A DNA stretch of 45,481 bases from an uncultured Gammaproteobacteria bacterium (lineage in GTDB: Bacteria > Pseudomonadota > Gammaproteobacteria > Arenicellales > JAANXG01): contig CAMYNL010000025.1 in the NCBI GenBank assembly GCA_947259705.1, positions 1 to 45,481 on the forward strand. Direction: 5' to 3'. Below are positions 27,732 through 37,160 of this stretch, piece after piece. The notes under the pieces were generated by a model. The model made no database searches, was not told the DNA's origin, and worked only from the letters and a program-made list of their open reading frames with translations. The translations under genes and the position numbers were made by a program. Each line of letters opens with the position of its first letter. The first letter of the stretch is position 1.

Positions 27732-29492
27732 ATGAGCTACCTTGCCCCCCTCGACGACATCACTTTCACCCTCAACGAGCTGGCCGGGCTGACAGACGTC
27801 GCGGCATTGCCCGGTTGCGAGGAAGCGAGCCCGGAACTCGTCGCGGCGGTGCTGGAGGAGGCGGCCAAGCTCGCCCGGGATGTACTCGCGCCGATCAATC
27901 ATAGCGGCGACAGGGAAGGCTCGCGGCTGGTGGACGGCGCGGTGGTTACCCCCAGCGGCTGGCAGCAGGCGTACCAGACCTTCGTCGAGGGCGGCTGGAA
28001 CGGTCTGCCGTTTCCGCAACGGTTCGGCGGACAGGGGTTGCCCAGGCTGGTGGCGACCGCGGTTGACGAACTGTGGCACGCAGCGAACATGTCGTTTGCT
28101 CTGTGCCCCATGCTGACCCAGGCGGCGATCGAGGCCCTCATGACCCATGGTTCGGACGCGTTGCAGCAGACCTGGCTGCCGAAGATGGTAGGCGGAGAAT
28201 GGGCGGGCACCATGAACCTGACCGAACCGCAGGCGGGCTCGGATCTGGGCGCGATACGCGCCCGGGCGGAGGCCGATGGGGACTGCTACCGCCTGTATGG
28301 TCAGAAGATCTTCATCACCTACGGCGACCAAGACCTTACCAGCAACATAGTCCACATGGTGCTGGCACGTCTGCCCGACGCCCCACCGGGTGTGAAAGGC
28401 ATCTCCATGTTCCTGGTGCCGAAGTTCCTGCTGGACGAAAACGGCGACCCGGGATCGCGCAATGACGTGCGCACCGTGTCCCTGGAGCACAAGCTGGGCA
28501 TTCACGCCAGCCCCACCTGCGTGTTGGCCTATGGCGACACGGAAGGTGCCGTGGGTTATCTGGTGGGTGAGCGGCACCGGGGACTGGAATACATGTTTAC
28601 CATGATGAACGTCGCACGCCACGCGGTGGGCGTCGAGGGGCTCGGCATCGCCGAGCGGGCCTATCAACAGGCGCTGGCGTATGCCCGCGAGCGCATCCAG
28701 GGGCGCCCGATCGGCGCGTCGGAGCAGGCATCCATCATTCATCACCCGGACGTGCAGCGGATGTTGATGACCATGCGTTGCCAGGTCCAGGTCATGCGCG
28801 GGCTTTGTTATGTGTGGGCGGCGGCTTTTGATGCCGCACTGCGCCATACCGATGCCGAGGAGCGCGCTCGGCAGCAGCAGTTCGTCGACCTGCTGACTCC
28901 GGTGGTGAAAGGGTGCTGCACCGAATGGGGCAATGAAGTGGCGTCGCTGGGCGTGCAGGTGCACGGCGGCATGGGTTACGTGGAAGAGACGGGTGCCGCG
29001 CAGCATTTTCGCGACGCGCGCATCACCACCATCTACGAAGGGACGACCGGCATCCAGGCCAACGATCTGGTGGGGCGCAAGATCCTGCGTGACCAGGGCA
29101 GCGGCGCGCGCCAGGTGATGGCCATAATGCGCGACATCGAGGACGCCGCAGGGTCGCTGGACGAGATAGGCGATGCCTACCGGGATGGCCTGGCGCAGCT
29201 TGACCGGGCCACCGCATGGACGCTGGAGGCGGCCACAGCAGACCCCCGGCTGCCGGCAGCGGTGAGCTTCTATTACCTGAAGCTGTGGGGTGTCGTCTGC
29301 GGCGGGTGGTTGATGGCCAAGTCCGCGCGGGCTGCCCAGGGCAGGCTGGATGACGATGTGGCGAACGCGGATTTCTACCGCGACAAGCTCGCCAGCGCCA
29401 GCTTCTACGCCACCCACGTCATGCCCCAGGCCGCGGCCCTGGCAAACACCATCGTGCACGGGGCCGAGGCGGCACTGGCGCTGCGTGGATAA
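27732..29492 (+). CDS. long-form acyl-CoA dehydrogenase
   Basis: An FAD enzyme that introduces an alpha,beta double bond into acyl-CoA and passes electrons to ETF. Landmarks are EGGWNGLPFPQRFGGQGLP, MNLTEPQAGSDLGAIRARA (flavin loop), EHKLGIHASPTCVLAYG, YMFTMMNVARHAVGVEGLG, and YEGTTGIQANDLVGRKIL with the catalytic-region Glu. At about 586 aa it has the extra C-terminal helical domain (ACAD C-terminal type) seen in DmdC and similar dehydrogenases. The start at ATG 27732 (MSYLAPLDDITF) matches family starts. Substrate is unknown; the AMACR and ETF neighbours favour a branched or short acyl-CoA. Confidence 0.93.
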   Translation: MSYLAPLDDITFTLNELAGLTDVAALPGCEEASPELVAAVLEEAAKLARDVLAPINHSGDREGSRLVDGAVVTPSGWQQAYQTFVEGGWNGLPFPQRFGGQGLPRLVATAVDELWHAANMSFALCPMLTQAAIEALMTHGSDALQQTWLPKMVGGEWAGTMNLTEPQAGSDLGAIRARAEADGDCYRLYGQKIFITYGDQDLTSNIVHMVLARLPDAPPGVKGISMFLVPKFLLDENGDPGSRNDVRTVSLEHKLGIHASPTCVLAYGDTEGAVGYLVGERHRGLEYMFTMMNVARHAVGVEGLGIAERAYQQALAYARERIQGRPIGASEQASIIHHPDVQRMLMTMRCQVQVMRGLCYVWAAAFDAALRHTDAEERARQQQFVDLLTPVVKGCCTEWGNEVASLGVQVHGGMGYVEETGAAQHFRDARITTIYEGTTGIQANDLVGRKILRDQGSGARQVMAIMRDIEDAAGSLDEIGDAYRDGLAQLDRATAWTLEAATADPRLPAAVSFYYLKLWGVVCGGWLMAKSARAAQGRLDDDVANADFYRDKLASASFYATHVMPQAAALANTIVHGAEAALALRG

Positions 29493-30047
29493 GCGATAGC
29501 GCCCTGCCGCCTCCAGCTCGCTGACCCGACGCATGCCTACCTCGGCGTACACGCCGTTGTCGCGCGCGACCTGCCTGGCGCCCGCCGCGTTCGGTAGATT
29601 CGCGGCGATGGTGACGCCGCATTGTGATTCTCCGGCAGATCCCTCGCACACCTAGAGAAGTGGAACATCTCAGGCGGTGGTCAGTAAACGCTAGCCTGGG
29701 CATAACGAATTCCGCGTTAACCAGCGTTCAGAGTGGCGGTCTCCTGTCGATGGGCTTGTGATTTCTGACTTCGCGATGCCGCCGGCATCAGGGACGGCCG
29801 CTGACGTTCATGCCTCTCCGGATCACCAAGGGCCGCGAATAGATCGTCGTCCGTGGATCAGGTCGGGAGCTTTGCGCAGTTCCGTGCGGAATCAAAGATG
29901 CACCATTAAAGGGGTGACCCAATGGAAACAATGCGTGAATAATGTTATTGAAGAATCCATCAGGTAGCGTACCTGCGTTCCGGTGCGCGCCATCAGGCCG
30001 ATCAAGCAATGCTCGATTCCAGTAATTGGCAAGGGGAGTGGAAGACT
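29493..30047. other. non-coding gap of about 550 bp, possible decayed remnant
   Basis: No convincing intact gene. On the minus strand a frame at about 29500-29650 reads CGVTIAANLPNAAGARQVAR then DNGVYAEVGMRRVSELEAAG, which looks protein-like but runs into antisense of the dehydrogenase and has no identifiable family or start. The remainder (29650-30000) is AT-richer than its surroundings and has no ORF I would support. A purine-rich ribosome-binding sequence sits just before the thioesterase start. Confidence 0.35.
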
Positions 30048-30473
30048 ATGCCGAAGATAACCGCGGAGGAGTTGGAACTGATCGGCCGTGAGCGGGTCCC
30101 GATCGTGGGCAGGCTCGGACTGCGGGTGGAGGAGGTGGGCAAGGGCGCGGTGCGCACGAGAGCCCCTTTCGACGAGCACTTCCTGCGACCGGGCGGGACA
30201 ATTTCCGGCCCGGTGCTGATGGCGATGGCGGACTTCGCCATGTACGCGGCGGTGCTGAGCGTAATCGGCCGCGTCGAGCTGGCGGTCACCACCAATCTGA
30301 ACATCAATTTCCTGCGTCGTCCACATCCGGGCGACGTAATCGCGGAGGCGAAGCTGCTGAAGCTCGGGAAACGGCTGGCGGTTGGTGAGGTGGGGCTGTT
30401 CATTGACGGGGACGATGAAATGGTTGCCCACGTCACCAGCACTTATTCGATCCCGCCGCCTCAACACCAGTAG
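30048..30473 (+). CDS. PaaI-type hotdog thioesterase
   Basis: A predicted acyl-CoA thioesterase (141 aa) with the hotdog fold. The central helix region is RPGGTISGPVLMAMADFAMY, where Gly and Asp replace the His/Gly pairing of classic PaaI proteins. AVTTNLNINFLRRPHPGDVIAEAKLLKLGKR follows (TTNLNINFLR to GDVIAEA). The start ATG 30048 has GGGGAG and GGAAG upstream. It probably releases CoA from stalled intermediates of the nearby pathway. It precedes the dehalogenase gene by 36 bp on the same strand. Confidence 0.88.
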   Translation: MPKITAEELELIGRERVPIVGRLGLRVEEVGKGAVRTRAPFDEHFLRPGGTISGPVLMAMADFAMYAAVLSVIGRVELAVTTNLNINFLRRPHPGDVIAEAKLLKLGKRLAVGEVGLFIDGDDEMVAHVTSTYSIPPPQHQ

Positions 30474-30509
30474 TATCGCTTTCGCGACGACCCGAAGGAG
30501 GAGCAGTCC

Positions 30510-31199
30510 ATGCAAGCTGCGCGATTTCCGGGCATCAAAGCCTGCGTGTTCGACGCCTACGGTACCCTGTTCGACGTCCATTCCGCGGTGGGCCGGCACC
30601 GAGCCAGGCTCGGCGACCAGGCCGACGCGGTGTCGACGCTGTGGCGCGGCAAGCAGCTGGAGTACACCTGGCTGCGCAGTATCATGGGTCGGCATGTCGA
30701 CTTCTGGCGGGTAACCGGCGATGCGTTGGATTACGCGCTGGACGCGCATGACATATCCGACGCTGCGTTGCGGAACGACCTGATGCAGGCCTACATGGGG
30801 CTGGATGCCTACCCCGAGGTCAGCGAGGTGCTGCGGCGTCTGAAGGCGGCCGGGATGCAGACCGCTATCCTTTCCAACGGCTCACCGGCCATGCTCGAGT
30901 CGGCGGTCAACGCCGCCGGCATCGCTGATCTGCTCGACGCCAACCTCTCGGTGGAGGATGTCGGCATCTACAAGCCGGACCCGCGGGTCTACCAGCTGGC
31001 GGTGGATCGTCTGGGGGTGACGCGGGAACAGATCAGTTTTCAATCATCCAACGCCTGGGACGCGGCGGGGGCGGCGAGTTTTGGTTTCCGCGTCGCCTGG
31101 GTGAACCGTTTCGGGCAGCGGCGCGAACGCCTGGATCATGCCCCGGATGCCGAGATCAAGGACCTGAACGAACTGCTGTCGGTCGTGGGAGCGGACTAG
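30510..31199 (+). CDS. haloacid dehalogenase type II
   Basis: A HAD-superfamily L-2-haloacid dehalogenase that hydrolyses 2-haloalkanoic acids to 2-hydroxy acids. Motif I is CVFDAYGTLFDVHSA (nucleophile Asp13), motif II is TAILSNGSPAMLE, motif III lies in IYKPDPRVYQLA, and ISFQSSNAWDAAGAASFGF is the type II signature (SSNxWD). An excellent AAGGAGGAG ribosome-binding site precedes the ATG. 229 aa, complete. Its 2-hydroxyacid product class links logically to the D-2-hydroxyacid dehydrogenase gene that converges on it, although the stereochemistry (D product from L substrate) also fits. Confidence 0.93.
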   Translation: MQAARFPGIKACVFDAYGTLFDVHSAVGRHRARLGDQADAVSTLWRGKQLEYTWLRSIMGRHVDFWRVTGDALDYALDAHDISDAALRNDLMQAYMGLDAYPEVSEVLRRLKAAGMQTAILSNGSPAMLESAVNAAGIADLLDANLSVEDVGIYKPDPRVYQLAVDRLGVTREQISFQSSNAWDAAGAASFGFRVAWVNRFGQRRERLDHAPDAEIKDLNELLSVVGAD

Positions 31200-31384
31200 T
31201 CTCCCAGCTTGTTGGTGGCGAGGACGGCGTCAGCCGGCAGTGCCGACCAGAGCAGGCCGGGCAGTGACAGCATGCCGGCACCGCTGGTCATGCCGCCATA
31301 GAAGCTCGCGGCCACGTCGAGCACGAAGGCCGCGGGAGCAGTGAACCAGCTATCCATTGCCATACCCGATGGTGGAGTGACCAC
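31196..31384 (-). pseudogene. N-terminal remnant of a TauE/SafE-type exporter
   Basis: The minus-strand frame reads MAMDSWFTAPAAFVLDVAAS followed by GGMTSGAGMLSLPGLLWSAL and ADAVLATNKLGD, then stops. This is the start of the TauE/SafE sulfonate/anion exporter family, where a Gly-rich turn, LPALL and the tripeptide TNK occur in this order. Intact members have about 250 residues and eight membrane segments, but here only about 60 remain. The stop codon overlaps the convergent dehalogenase stop, as if the rest of the gene was replaced when that gene arrived. GTG 31384 and ATG 31363 are possible starts. It begins 20 bp after the 2-hydroxyacid dehydrogenase stop. Confidence 0.75.
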
Positions 31385-31404
31385 TTCACCGGCGCCGGGG
31401 TGGA

Positions 31405-32370
31405 TCAGGCCACCCGGTCCATGGGCTCGCGGCCGGCGAACACCGCGTCCAGGTTGTCGAGCGCGCGATACCCCATGGCATCGCGTGTTTCCCGCGTGGC
31501 GCTGCCCAGGTGCGGCAGCAGGAAGGTATTGTCGAGCTTGGCGAACTCGGGCCGAATATGAGGTTCATCCTTGAATACGTCCAGCCCCGCGGCGGCAATC
31601 CTGCCGGAGCGCAGAGCGTCGAGCAGTGCGTCCTCGTCGACGATGTTGCCGCGCGCGGAATTCACGACGATGGCGCCGTCGGGAAGCCGGGCGATGAGAT
31701 CGGCGTTGAACAGGTTCTGTGTCTCCGGCGTATTGGGACAGTGAAGGGCGAGGAACTCGCTGAGCGGCAGCAGCGAATCCAGACTTTCATGGTAGATGGC
31801 CCCGCCTTCGAGCGCGTCCGGCAGACGGCTTCGATTGTGATAATGGATTTCCATGTCGAGACCGCGCGCGCGCCGCGCCGTCATCTGGCCGATACGGCCC
31901 ATGCCGATGATGCCGAGGCGTTTTCCGGTGACCTGGGTGCCCAGCATGAAGGACGGGCTCCAGGTGCTCCACTGCCCGGACCGGATCAGCCGCTCCCCCT
32001 CGCTGGCCCGCCTTGCGGCACCCAGCAGCAGCAGCATGGTGAGCTCCGCGGTGGCGTCCGTCAGTACATCCGGGGTATTGGTCACGATGATGCCGCGCTG
32101 GCGGGCGGCGTCGAGGTCGCAGTGATCAACCCCCACGGAGAAGTTGGCGATGGCGCGTATGCGGTCGGGCAGTCGCCGGATCACCTCCGCGTTCAGATGT
32201 TCGGTATGGCAGGGCAGTATGGCGTCCGCGCCCTCGCTCAGCGCCAGCAGTTCCTCGCCGGAGTAAAGCCGGTCTGCGGCGTTGAAGCGGGCGTCATAGT
32301 CCCGCGCCAGCCGGGCCTCGACGTTGGGTGGCAACTTTCGGGTCACCAGGACTGCCGGTTTTCTGTTCAT
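31405..32370 (-). CDS. D-isomer-specific 2-hydroxyacid dehydrogenase
   Basis: An NAD(P)-dependent dehydrogenase of the GyaR/GhrB/SerA-like group, acting on glyoxylate, hydroxypyruvate or related 2-oxo acids. The nucleotide fold shows LGIIGMGRIGQMTARRARG, and the catalytic residues are Arg in VVNSARGNIVDEDAL, Glu in DVFKDEPHIRPE and His in FLLPHLGSATRETRDAMG. 321 aa, complete. It lies 72 bp downstream of the hydroxyacid-oxoacid transhydrogenase gene on the same strand, so one transcript is likely. Glyoxylate reductase activity is the default guess, and D-2-hydroxyglutarate is an attractive alternative. Confidence 0.93.
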   Translation of the reverse strand: MNRKPAVLVTRKLPPNVEARLARDYDARFNAADRLYSGEELLALSEGADAILPCHTEHLNAEVIRRLPDRIRAIANFSVGVDHCDLDAARQRGIIVTNTPDVLTDATAELTMLLLLGAARRASEGERLIRSGQWSTWSPSFMLGTQVTGKRLGIIGMGRIGQMTARRARGLDMEIHYHNRSRLPDALEGGAIYHESLDSLLPLSEFLALHCPNTPETQNLFNADLIARLPDGAIVVNSARGNIVDEDALLDALRSGRIAAAGLDVFKDEPHIRPEFAKLDNTFLLPHLGSATRETRDAMGYRALDNLDAVFAGREPMDRVA

Positions 32371-32442
32371 GTCTGTTCCGTCACTGTGATGGATCGATGA
32401 TTGTGCAATGGCCGCGGCGCCGCGCTGCGCGCCACAGCGTTG

Positions 32443-33750
32443 CTACCAGTAGTTCAACGCGTCCCGGTAGATCCCGGTCAGGGCGTCCCGCGTGATGTCG
32501 CGCGGCGACTGATTCAGCAGGCGCTGTTGCGCCAATGCGCCCTCGACGAGGTCCGGGATGTCGTCGGGGCCGTAACCGACGCCGGTGATGCCATTGGGCA
32601 TGGAGGTGGCCTGCATCAAGCGGGTGATATGCAGCGCCAGCGCCGCGCCGGCGTCCGCGCTGGTGATGTCCCCAGTGTCCGCACCGAGCAACTCGGCGCC
32701 GCGCAGGTGGCGGTCGGGGCAGGCGCTGGACGTATAGTTGAAAGCGGCCGGCGCGTTTACGATTACCGATATGCCGTGCGGACAGATCGGCCGGTCGGCG
32801 GGATAGCCCTCCGGCCGGTAATCACGTACCAGTCCCGCCACCGAGTAGGACATGCCGTGCGGTACATGGACGCCGCTGTTGCCGAAGGCGATACCGGCGA
32901 GGGTGGCGGCGAACATCATGTTGTCGCGGGCCTCCCGGTCCGAGGCATCCCAGGTCGCTCGCACCAGGTAACGGCCGCTCAGTTGCATGGCCTTCTCGCA
33001 GCCGATGTCGCTGTACGGGTTGGCGCCCTGGCTCATTGGTCGCAGTGCCGGCGACTGCGGCCGCGGGCGGCGGCTGAACGGGACCGCGGTATAGGACTCC
33101 AATGCATGGCTGAGGACGTCAAAGCCGCTTGCGGCCACCACAGCTGCCGGCAGGGTGTAGGAGCAGGTGGGATCGATGATGGCGCGCGTCGGTCGCAGGG
33201 CGCGCGAAGCGATGCCGGTCTTCACCTTGCGGTCGAGAAAGTCGAATACGGCGATGCCGGTGCATTCGCTGCCGGTGCCACAGGTGGTGGGGCAGGCGAT
33301 GTGGGGCTTCAGCACGCCTGGTACGGGGCGGCCGTCACCGATGGGAGCGTTGACGTAGCCAAGGAATTCGGCGGGGTAAGTGCTGTACAGGTTGGCCGCC
33401 TTGCAGGTGTCAATGACCGAGCCACCACCGAGGGAAATGAAGCCGTCAAAATCGCCGCTGCGCGCGAACTCAGCGGCGGCCTGGAACGACTTGTCCGTGG
33501 GCTCGACGCGCACTTCGTCATAGATCGCCGTGTCTACCTTCGCCTCGCGCAGCGCGGCCAGCAGCGTCGCCATGTGCTCGAGTCGAGCCACGTTGCGGTC
33601 GGTGAACAGCGCCACCCGTTTCAGACCCAGCTCGGCCGCGTCGGCACCGGCCTCGCACAGCGCCCCGGGGCCGAACTTTATCGCCGACACGTCAACCGCG
33701 AACACCTGTTCGCCGGCGGCGCTGAATTCGTAATAGTGGCAACAGGCCAC
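32443..33750 (-). CDS. hydroxyacid-oxoacid transhydrogenase (iron-containing ADH family)
   Basis: Matches the HOT (ADHFE1) type, which converts 4-hydroxybutyrate plus 2-oxoglutarate to succinate semialdehyde plus D-2-hydroxyglutarate. Shared segments are [70 protein letters not shown] (metal Asp/His), [16 protein letters not shown] and [15 protein letters not shown]. The HOT-specific VEPTD..F and CKAANLY pieces separate it from ordinary alcohol dehydrogenases. I start it at GTG 33750 ([15 protein letters not shown]), giving 435 aa, since the longer frame runs through the DUF1289 gene in the wrong frame. The DUF1289 gene ends 7 bp upstream. Confidence 0.9.
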   Translation of the reverse strand: MACCHYYEFSAAGEQVFAVDVSAIKFGPGALCEAGADAAELGLKRVALFTDRNVARLEHMATLLAALREAKVDTAIYDEVRVEPTDKSFQAAAEFARSGDFDGFISLGGGSVIDTCKAANLYSTYPAEFLGYVNAPIGDGRPVPGVLKPHIACPTTCGTGSECTGIAVFDFLDRKVKTGIASRALRPTRAIIDPTCSYTLPAAVVAASGFDVLSHALESYTAVPFSRRPRPQSPALRPMSQGANPYSDIGCEKAMQLSGRYLVRATWDASDREARDNMMFAATLAGIAFGNSGVHVPHGMSYSVAGLVRDYRPEGYPADRPICPHGISVIVNAPAAFNYTSSACPDRHLRGAELLGADTGDITSADAGAALALHITRLMQATSMPNGITGVGYGPDDIPDLVEGALAQQRLLNQSPRDITRDALTGIYRDALNYW

Positions 33751-33757
33751 GGGGTTG

Positions 33758-33955
33758 CTAAGGCCGCAATGCGGGCGGTCTTGTCGACCCCCGCCCGGGT
33801 AGTTGTGCGAGCACCGAGCGCTTCTCGGCGTCGGTGAGGGAGGACCAGTTCGCGATCTCCACGAGCGTGCGATGGCAGCCGCGGCACCAACCGGTGCCGG
33901 CATCGATCTCACAGACGTTGATACACGGTGACGACACGACGGGCGCCGGTGTCAT
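33758..33955 (-). CDS. DUF1289 family small protein
   Basis: A 65-residue protein with four cysteines in the pattern CINVC, then CRGC in [19 protein letters not shown], ending in [13 protein letters not shown]. This matches the DUF1289 family, probably a small metal-binding protein (zinc or Fe-S) of unknown function, often encoded beside dehydrogenases. It is the first gene of the minus-strand set with the transhydrogenase and the 2-hydroxyacid dehydrogenase. Confidence 0.9.
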   Translation of the reverse strand: MTPAPVVSSPCINVCEIDAGTGWCRGCHRTLVEIANWSSLTDAEKRSVLAQLPGRGSTRPPALRP

Positions 33956-34092
33956 GATGGTGCGACTGTTTCGGGTAATTGGAACAACGGGATTTTATGT
34001 CCTCGTGACGCAGGGTGAAAGGGAGGCCGCATTTGTGTTGCCGGTGGCAGTGCTTTTGATTAGTCTGTCATCGCGTCATCAGGCTCTCAGCC

Positions 34093-34563
34093 ATGCCCGA
34101 CATAAAGACGATTCGCCGGATCCTGAAAGACAACAGGACGGTTGCCGTAGTGGGTTTGTCCGCCAACTGGTACCGGCCCAGCTATTTCGCCGCCAAGTAT
34201 CTCATCGATCACGGGTTCCAGGTGATCCCGGTGAATCCGAACTACCAGGAGGTACTCGGTCAGCACTGCTATCGGGACCTGCTGGCGGTTCCGCAGCCGG
34301 TGGACATTGTCGAAATCTTCCAGCAATCGGAGCAGGTGCCGCCGGTCGTGGAACAGGCCATCGCCATCGAGGCGAAGGTGGTCTGGATGCAACTCGGCAT
34401 CGTCAATGAAGCGGCAGCCGCATGCGCCCGGGCAGCCGGGCTGGAGGTGGTCATGGACCGATGTATGAAGATCGAGTACGCGCGACTGTTCGGCGGGCTC
34501 AACTTCGTTGGCGTCAACACCGGGGTCATATCATCAAAGCGCCCGCTCCGGGTGCCGTACTGA
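34093..34563 (+). CDS. CoA-binding domain protein (YccU-like)
   Basis: A 156-aa Rossmann-fold protein of the succinyl-CoA synthetase-like CoA-binding family. The start IRRILKDNRTVAVVGLSANW is followed by YRPSYFAAKYLIDHGFQVIPVNPNY, YRDLLAVPQPVDIVEIFQQSEQV and VVWMQLGIVNEAAAACA, with the conserved MDRCMKIEYARLFG at the end. Role unknown; it binds CoA or acyl-CoA in solved homologues. MetY starts 15 bp downstream, so the two are co-transcribed. Confidence 0.93.
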   Translation: MPDIKTIRRILKDNRTVAVVGLSANWYRPSYFAAKYLIDHGFQVIPVNPNYQEVLGQHCYRDLLAVPQPVDIVEIFQQSEQVPPVVEQAIAIEAKVVWMQLGIVNEAAAACARAAGLEVVMDRCMKIEYARLFGGLNFVGVNTGVISSKRPLRVPY

Positions 34564-35865
<1,302 letters not shown>

Positions 35866-35926
35866 AAAGTCGGCGGGTTCGGGAGGGCAGACAGGGAAAC
35901 CCGGCGAAGGCACCGCCGGAATCAAT

Positions 35927-35954
35927 AAAAAACCCTCCAGGTAAACCTGGAGGG
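35927..35954 (-). terminator. Rho-independent terminator on the minus strand
   Basis: A perfect 9-bp stem CCCTCCAGG/CCTGGAGGG (35933-35941 with 35946-35954) with loop TTTA (minus strand) is followed on the minus strand by six T residues. On the plus strand there is no U tract after the stem, so it does not serve metY. No protein gene reads into it from the right, which is what suggests a small RNA. Confidence 0.85.
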
Positions 35955-36095
35955 CCTGAAGCGCTAAGCTCCGCAGAGGGAGCCGCCGTTATTATTATTA
36001 TTGGATCTTATTATTGTTAGAGCACTCGCGCGTCTAGAGCTTCAGGGCCTCACTTTAAGTATCCCGTCCCCTGAACAAGCGGCGGCGCGCGTCGT
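35927..36095 (-). ncRNA. candidate small RNA with AAU repeats and its own terminator
   Basis: Reading the minus strand between a promoter-like site (start near 36095) and a terminator gives a transcript of about 170 nt with no plausible ORF. It contains an AU-rich open stretch (35989-36019) made of repeated AAU/AAC triplets, the ARN pattern recognised by the distal face of Hfq. A small hairpin (35968-35983, stem GCTCC/GGAGC) follows. A longer helix pairs 35956-35962 with 36039-36045 (CTGAAGC/GCTTCAG), extendable past one bulge. The RNA ends in a strong hairpin with a U run. No Rfam family comes to mind. It is an inference from structure alone; targets are unknown. Alternatively it could be a leader or attenuator that has lost its gene. 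Confidence 0.45.
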
Positions 36096-36101
36096 GCGCG
36101 A

Positions 36102-36130
36102 ACTATGCATCAGTTTGCACAAATAGTCCA
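36102..36130 (-). promoter_or_regulatory. candidate minus-strand promoter for the small RNA
   Basis: On the minus strand, TGGACT (36130-36125; 4 of 6 matches to the -35) is followed after exactly 17 bp by CATAGT (36107-36102; 4 of 6 matches to the -10). It is moderate in strength; it is reported because position and spacing suit the structured RNA and its terminator. Confidence 0.35.
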
Positions 36131-36256
36131 GCCGTCCGCCATTTTGTCACCGTGACCTGGCCGCGTATATGCGGAATCACTACGCCGGTGCGCAAGCAAC
36201 ATCCGTGCCGTAGTCATGTTATCTTACTCCCGGTTTAGCAACGGGCAGGGCCGTCG

Positions 36257-37033
36257 ATGACATACAACAATATTGAATTGGAACGCCGCGGAGCGGTGGG
36301 TCTCATAACCCTCAACAGGCCGCAGGCGTTGAACGCACTGTCCGAGGAATTGATGTTGGAACTGAGTGATGCGCTTAACGTTCTGGAAGGCGAAGCAGAT
36401 ATCGGTGCCGTCGTAATCACCGGAAACGAGAGGGCCTTTGCTGCCGGCGCCGACGTCAAGGAGATGAAGGACCAGGATTTCATGGATGCTTATATCAGCG
36501 ATTTTGTGACCAGTAACTGGGAACGCGTGAGTTCATGCCGCAAACCGGTCATCGCAGCGGTGGCCGGATATGCGCTGGGCGGCGGATGTGAATTGGCCAT
36601 GATGTGTGATTTCATAATTGCCGCGGATAGCGCCAGGTTCGGGCAGCCCGAAATCACCATCGGCACCATTCCCGGGCTTGGAGGCAGTCAGCGCCTGGCG
36701 CGCTTCGTCGGCAAGTCCAAGGCCATGGAAATGGTGCTGACGGGACGCATGATGGATGCAGACGAAGCGGAGCGCTCGGGCCTGGTATCCCGCGTCGTGC
36801 CTGCCGCGCGGCTGGTGGACGAGGCCGTGGAGGCGGCAGCACGCATCGCCGAGCTTTCACGACCCATCGTGATGATGGCCAAGGAGATGGTGAACCGCGC
36901 ATACGAAACCACGCTTGCTGAGGGTCTCCGCTTCGAACGGCGCATGTTCCACGCGACTTTCGGTACCGAAGACCAGAAAGAAGGCATGAACGCGTTCGCC
37001 GAGAAACGGGCTCCGAAATTCAAGCACCGCTGA
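36257..37033 (+). CDS. enoyl-CoA hydratase (crotonase)
   Basis: Hydrates 2-enoyl-CoA to 3-hydroxyacyl-CoA. The oxyanion-hole segment [12 protein letters not shown] and [20 protein letters not shown] carry the first catalytic Glu, and [19 protein letters not shown] the second, so both glutamates of true hydratases are present. The end [16 protein letters not shown] is typical of short-chain hydratases (EchA8/Crt type). 258 aa, complete. It acts after the acyl-CoA dehydrogenase and before the HSD10-like dehydrogenase in a beta-oxidation order, although the genes are kilobases apart. Confidence 0.95.
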   Translation: MTYNNIELERRGAVGLITLNRPQALNALSEELMLELSDALNVLEGEADIGAVVITGNERAFAAGADVKEMKDQDFMDAYISDFVTSNWERVSSCRKPVIAAVAGYALGGGCELAMMCDFIIAADSARFGQPEITIGTIPGLGGSQRLARFVGKSKAMEMVLTGRMMDADEAERSGLVSRVVPAARLVDEAVEAAARIAELSRPIVMMAKEMVNRAYETTLAEGLRFERRMFHATFGTEDQKEGMNAFAEKRAPKFKHR

Positions 37034-37160
37034 TCCGCTTCAAGCCGCCGCGGAGCGCTCTGTCCAGGTGGCCTGGCTGCGCGCGCCGGGCGCTGTGGTG
37101 CCGACGGCACCTTGGCGCCACAAAGCGAGGTCGAAAGAACCGGGGTAACCGCAAACAGCC

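Noticed and set aside
27648-29651. A 667-codon open frame antisense to the acyl-CoA dehydrogenase gene
   Set aside because: GC-rich genes often leave the opposite strand open. The dehydrogenase motifs are all on the plus strand and the antisense product resembles no family.
32401-33837. Plus-strand frame of 478 codons across the transhydrogenase
   Set aside because: Antisense to a clear iron-containing ADH family gene; no start site or motifs.
35866-36020. Plus-strand frame ending in AAVIIIIGSYYC, looking like an Ile-rich leader peptide
   Set aside because: No ribosome-binding site or plus-strand terminator follows, and the next gene is not an isoleucine biosynthetic gene. The same bases are better explained as the AAU stretch on the minus strand.
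35866-36256. 6S RNA or tmRNA in the gap after metY
   Set aside because: Neither the tmRNA 5' GGGGCTG/CCA ends nor the long-bulged 6S hairpin could be found.
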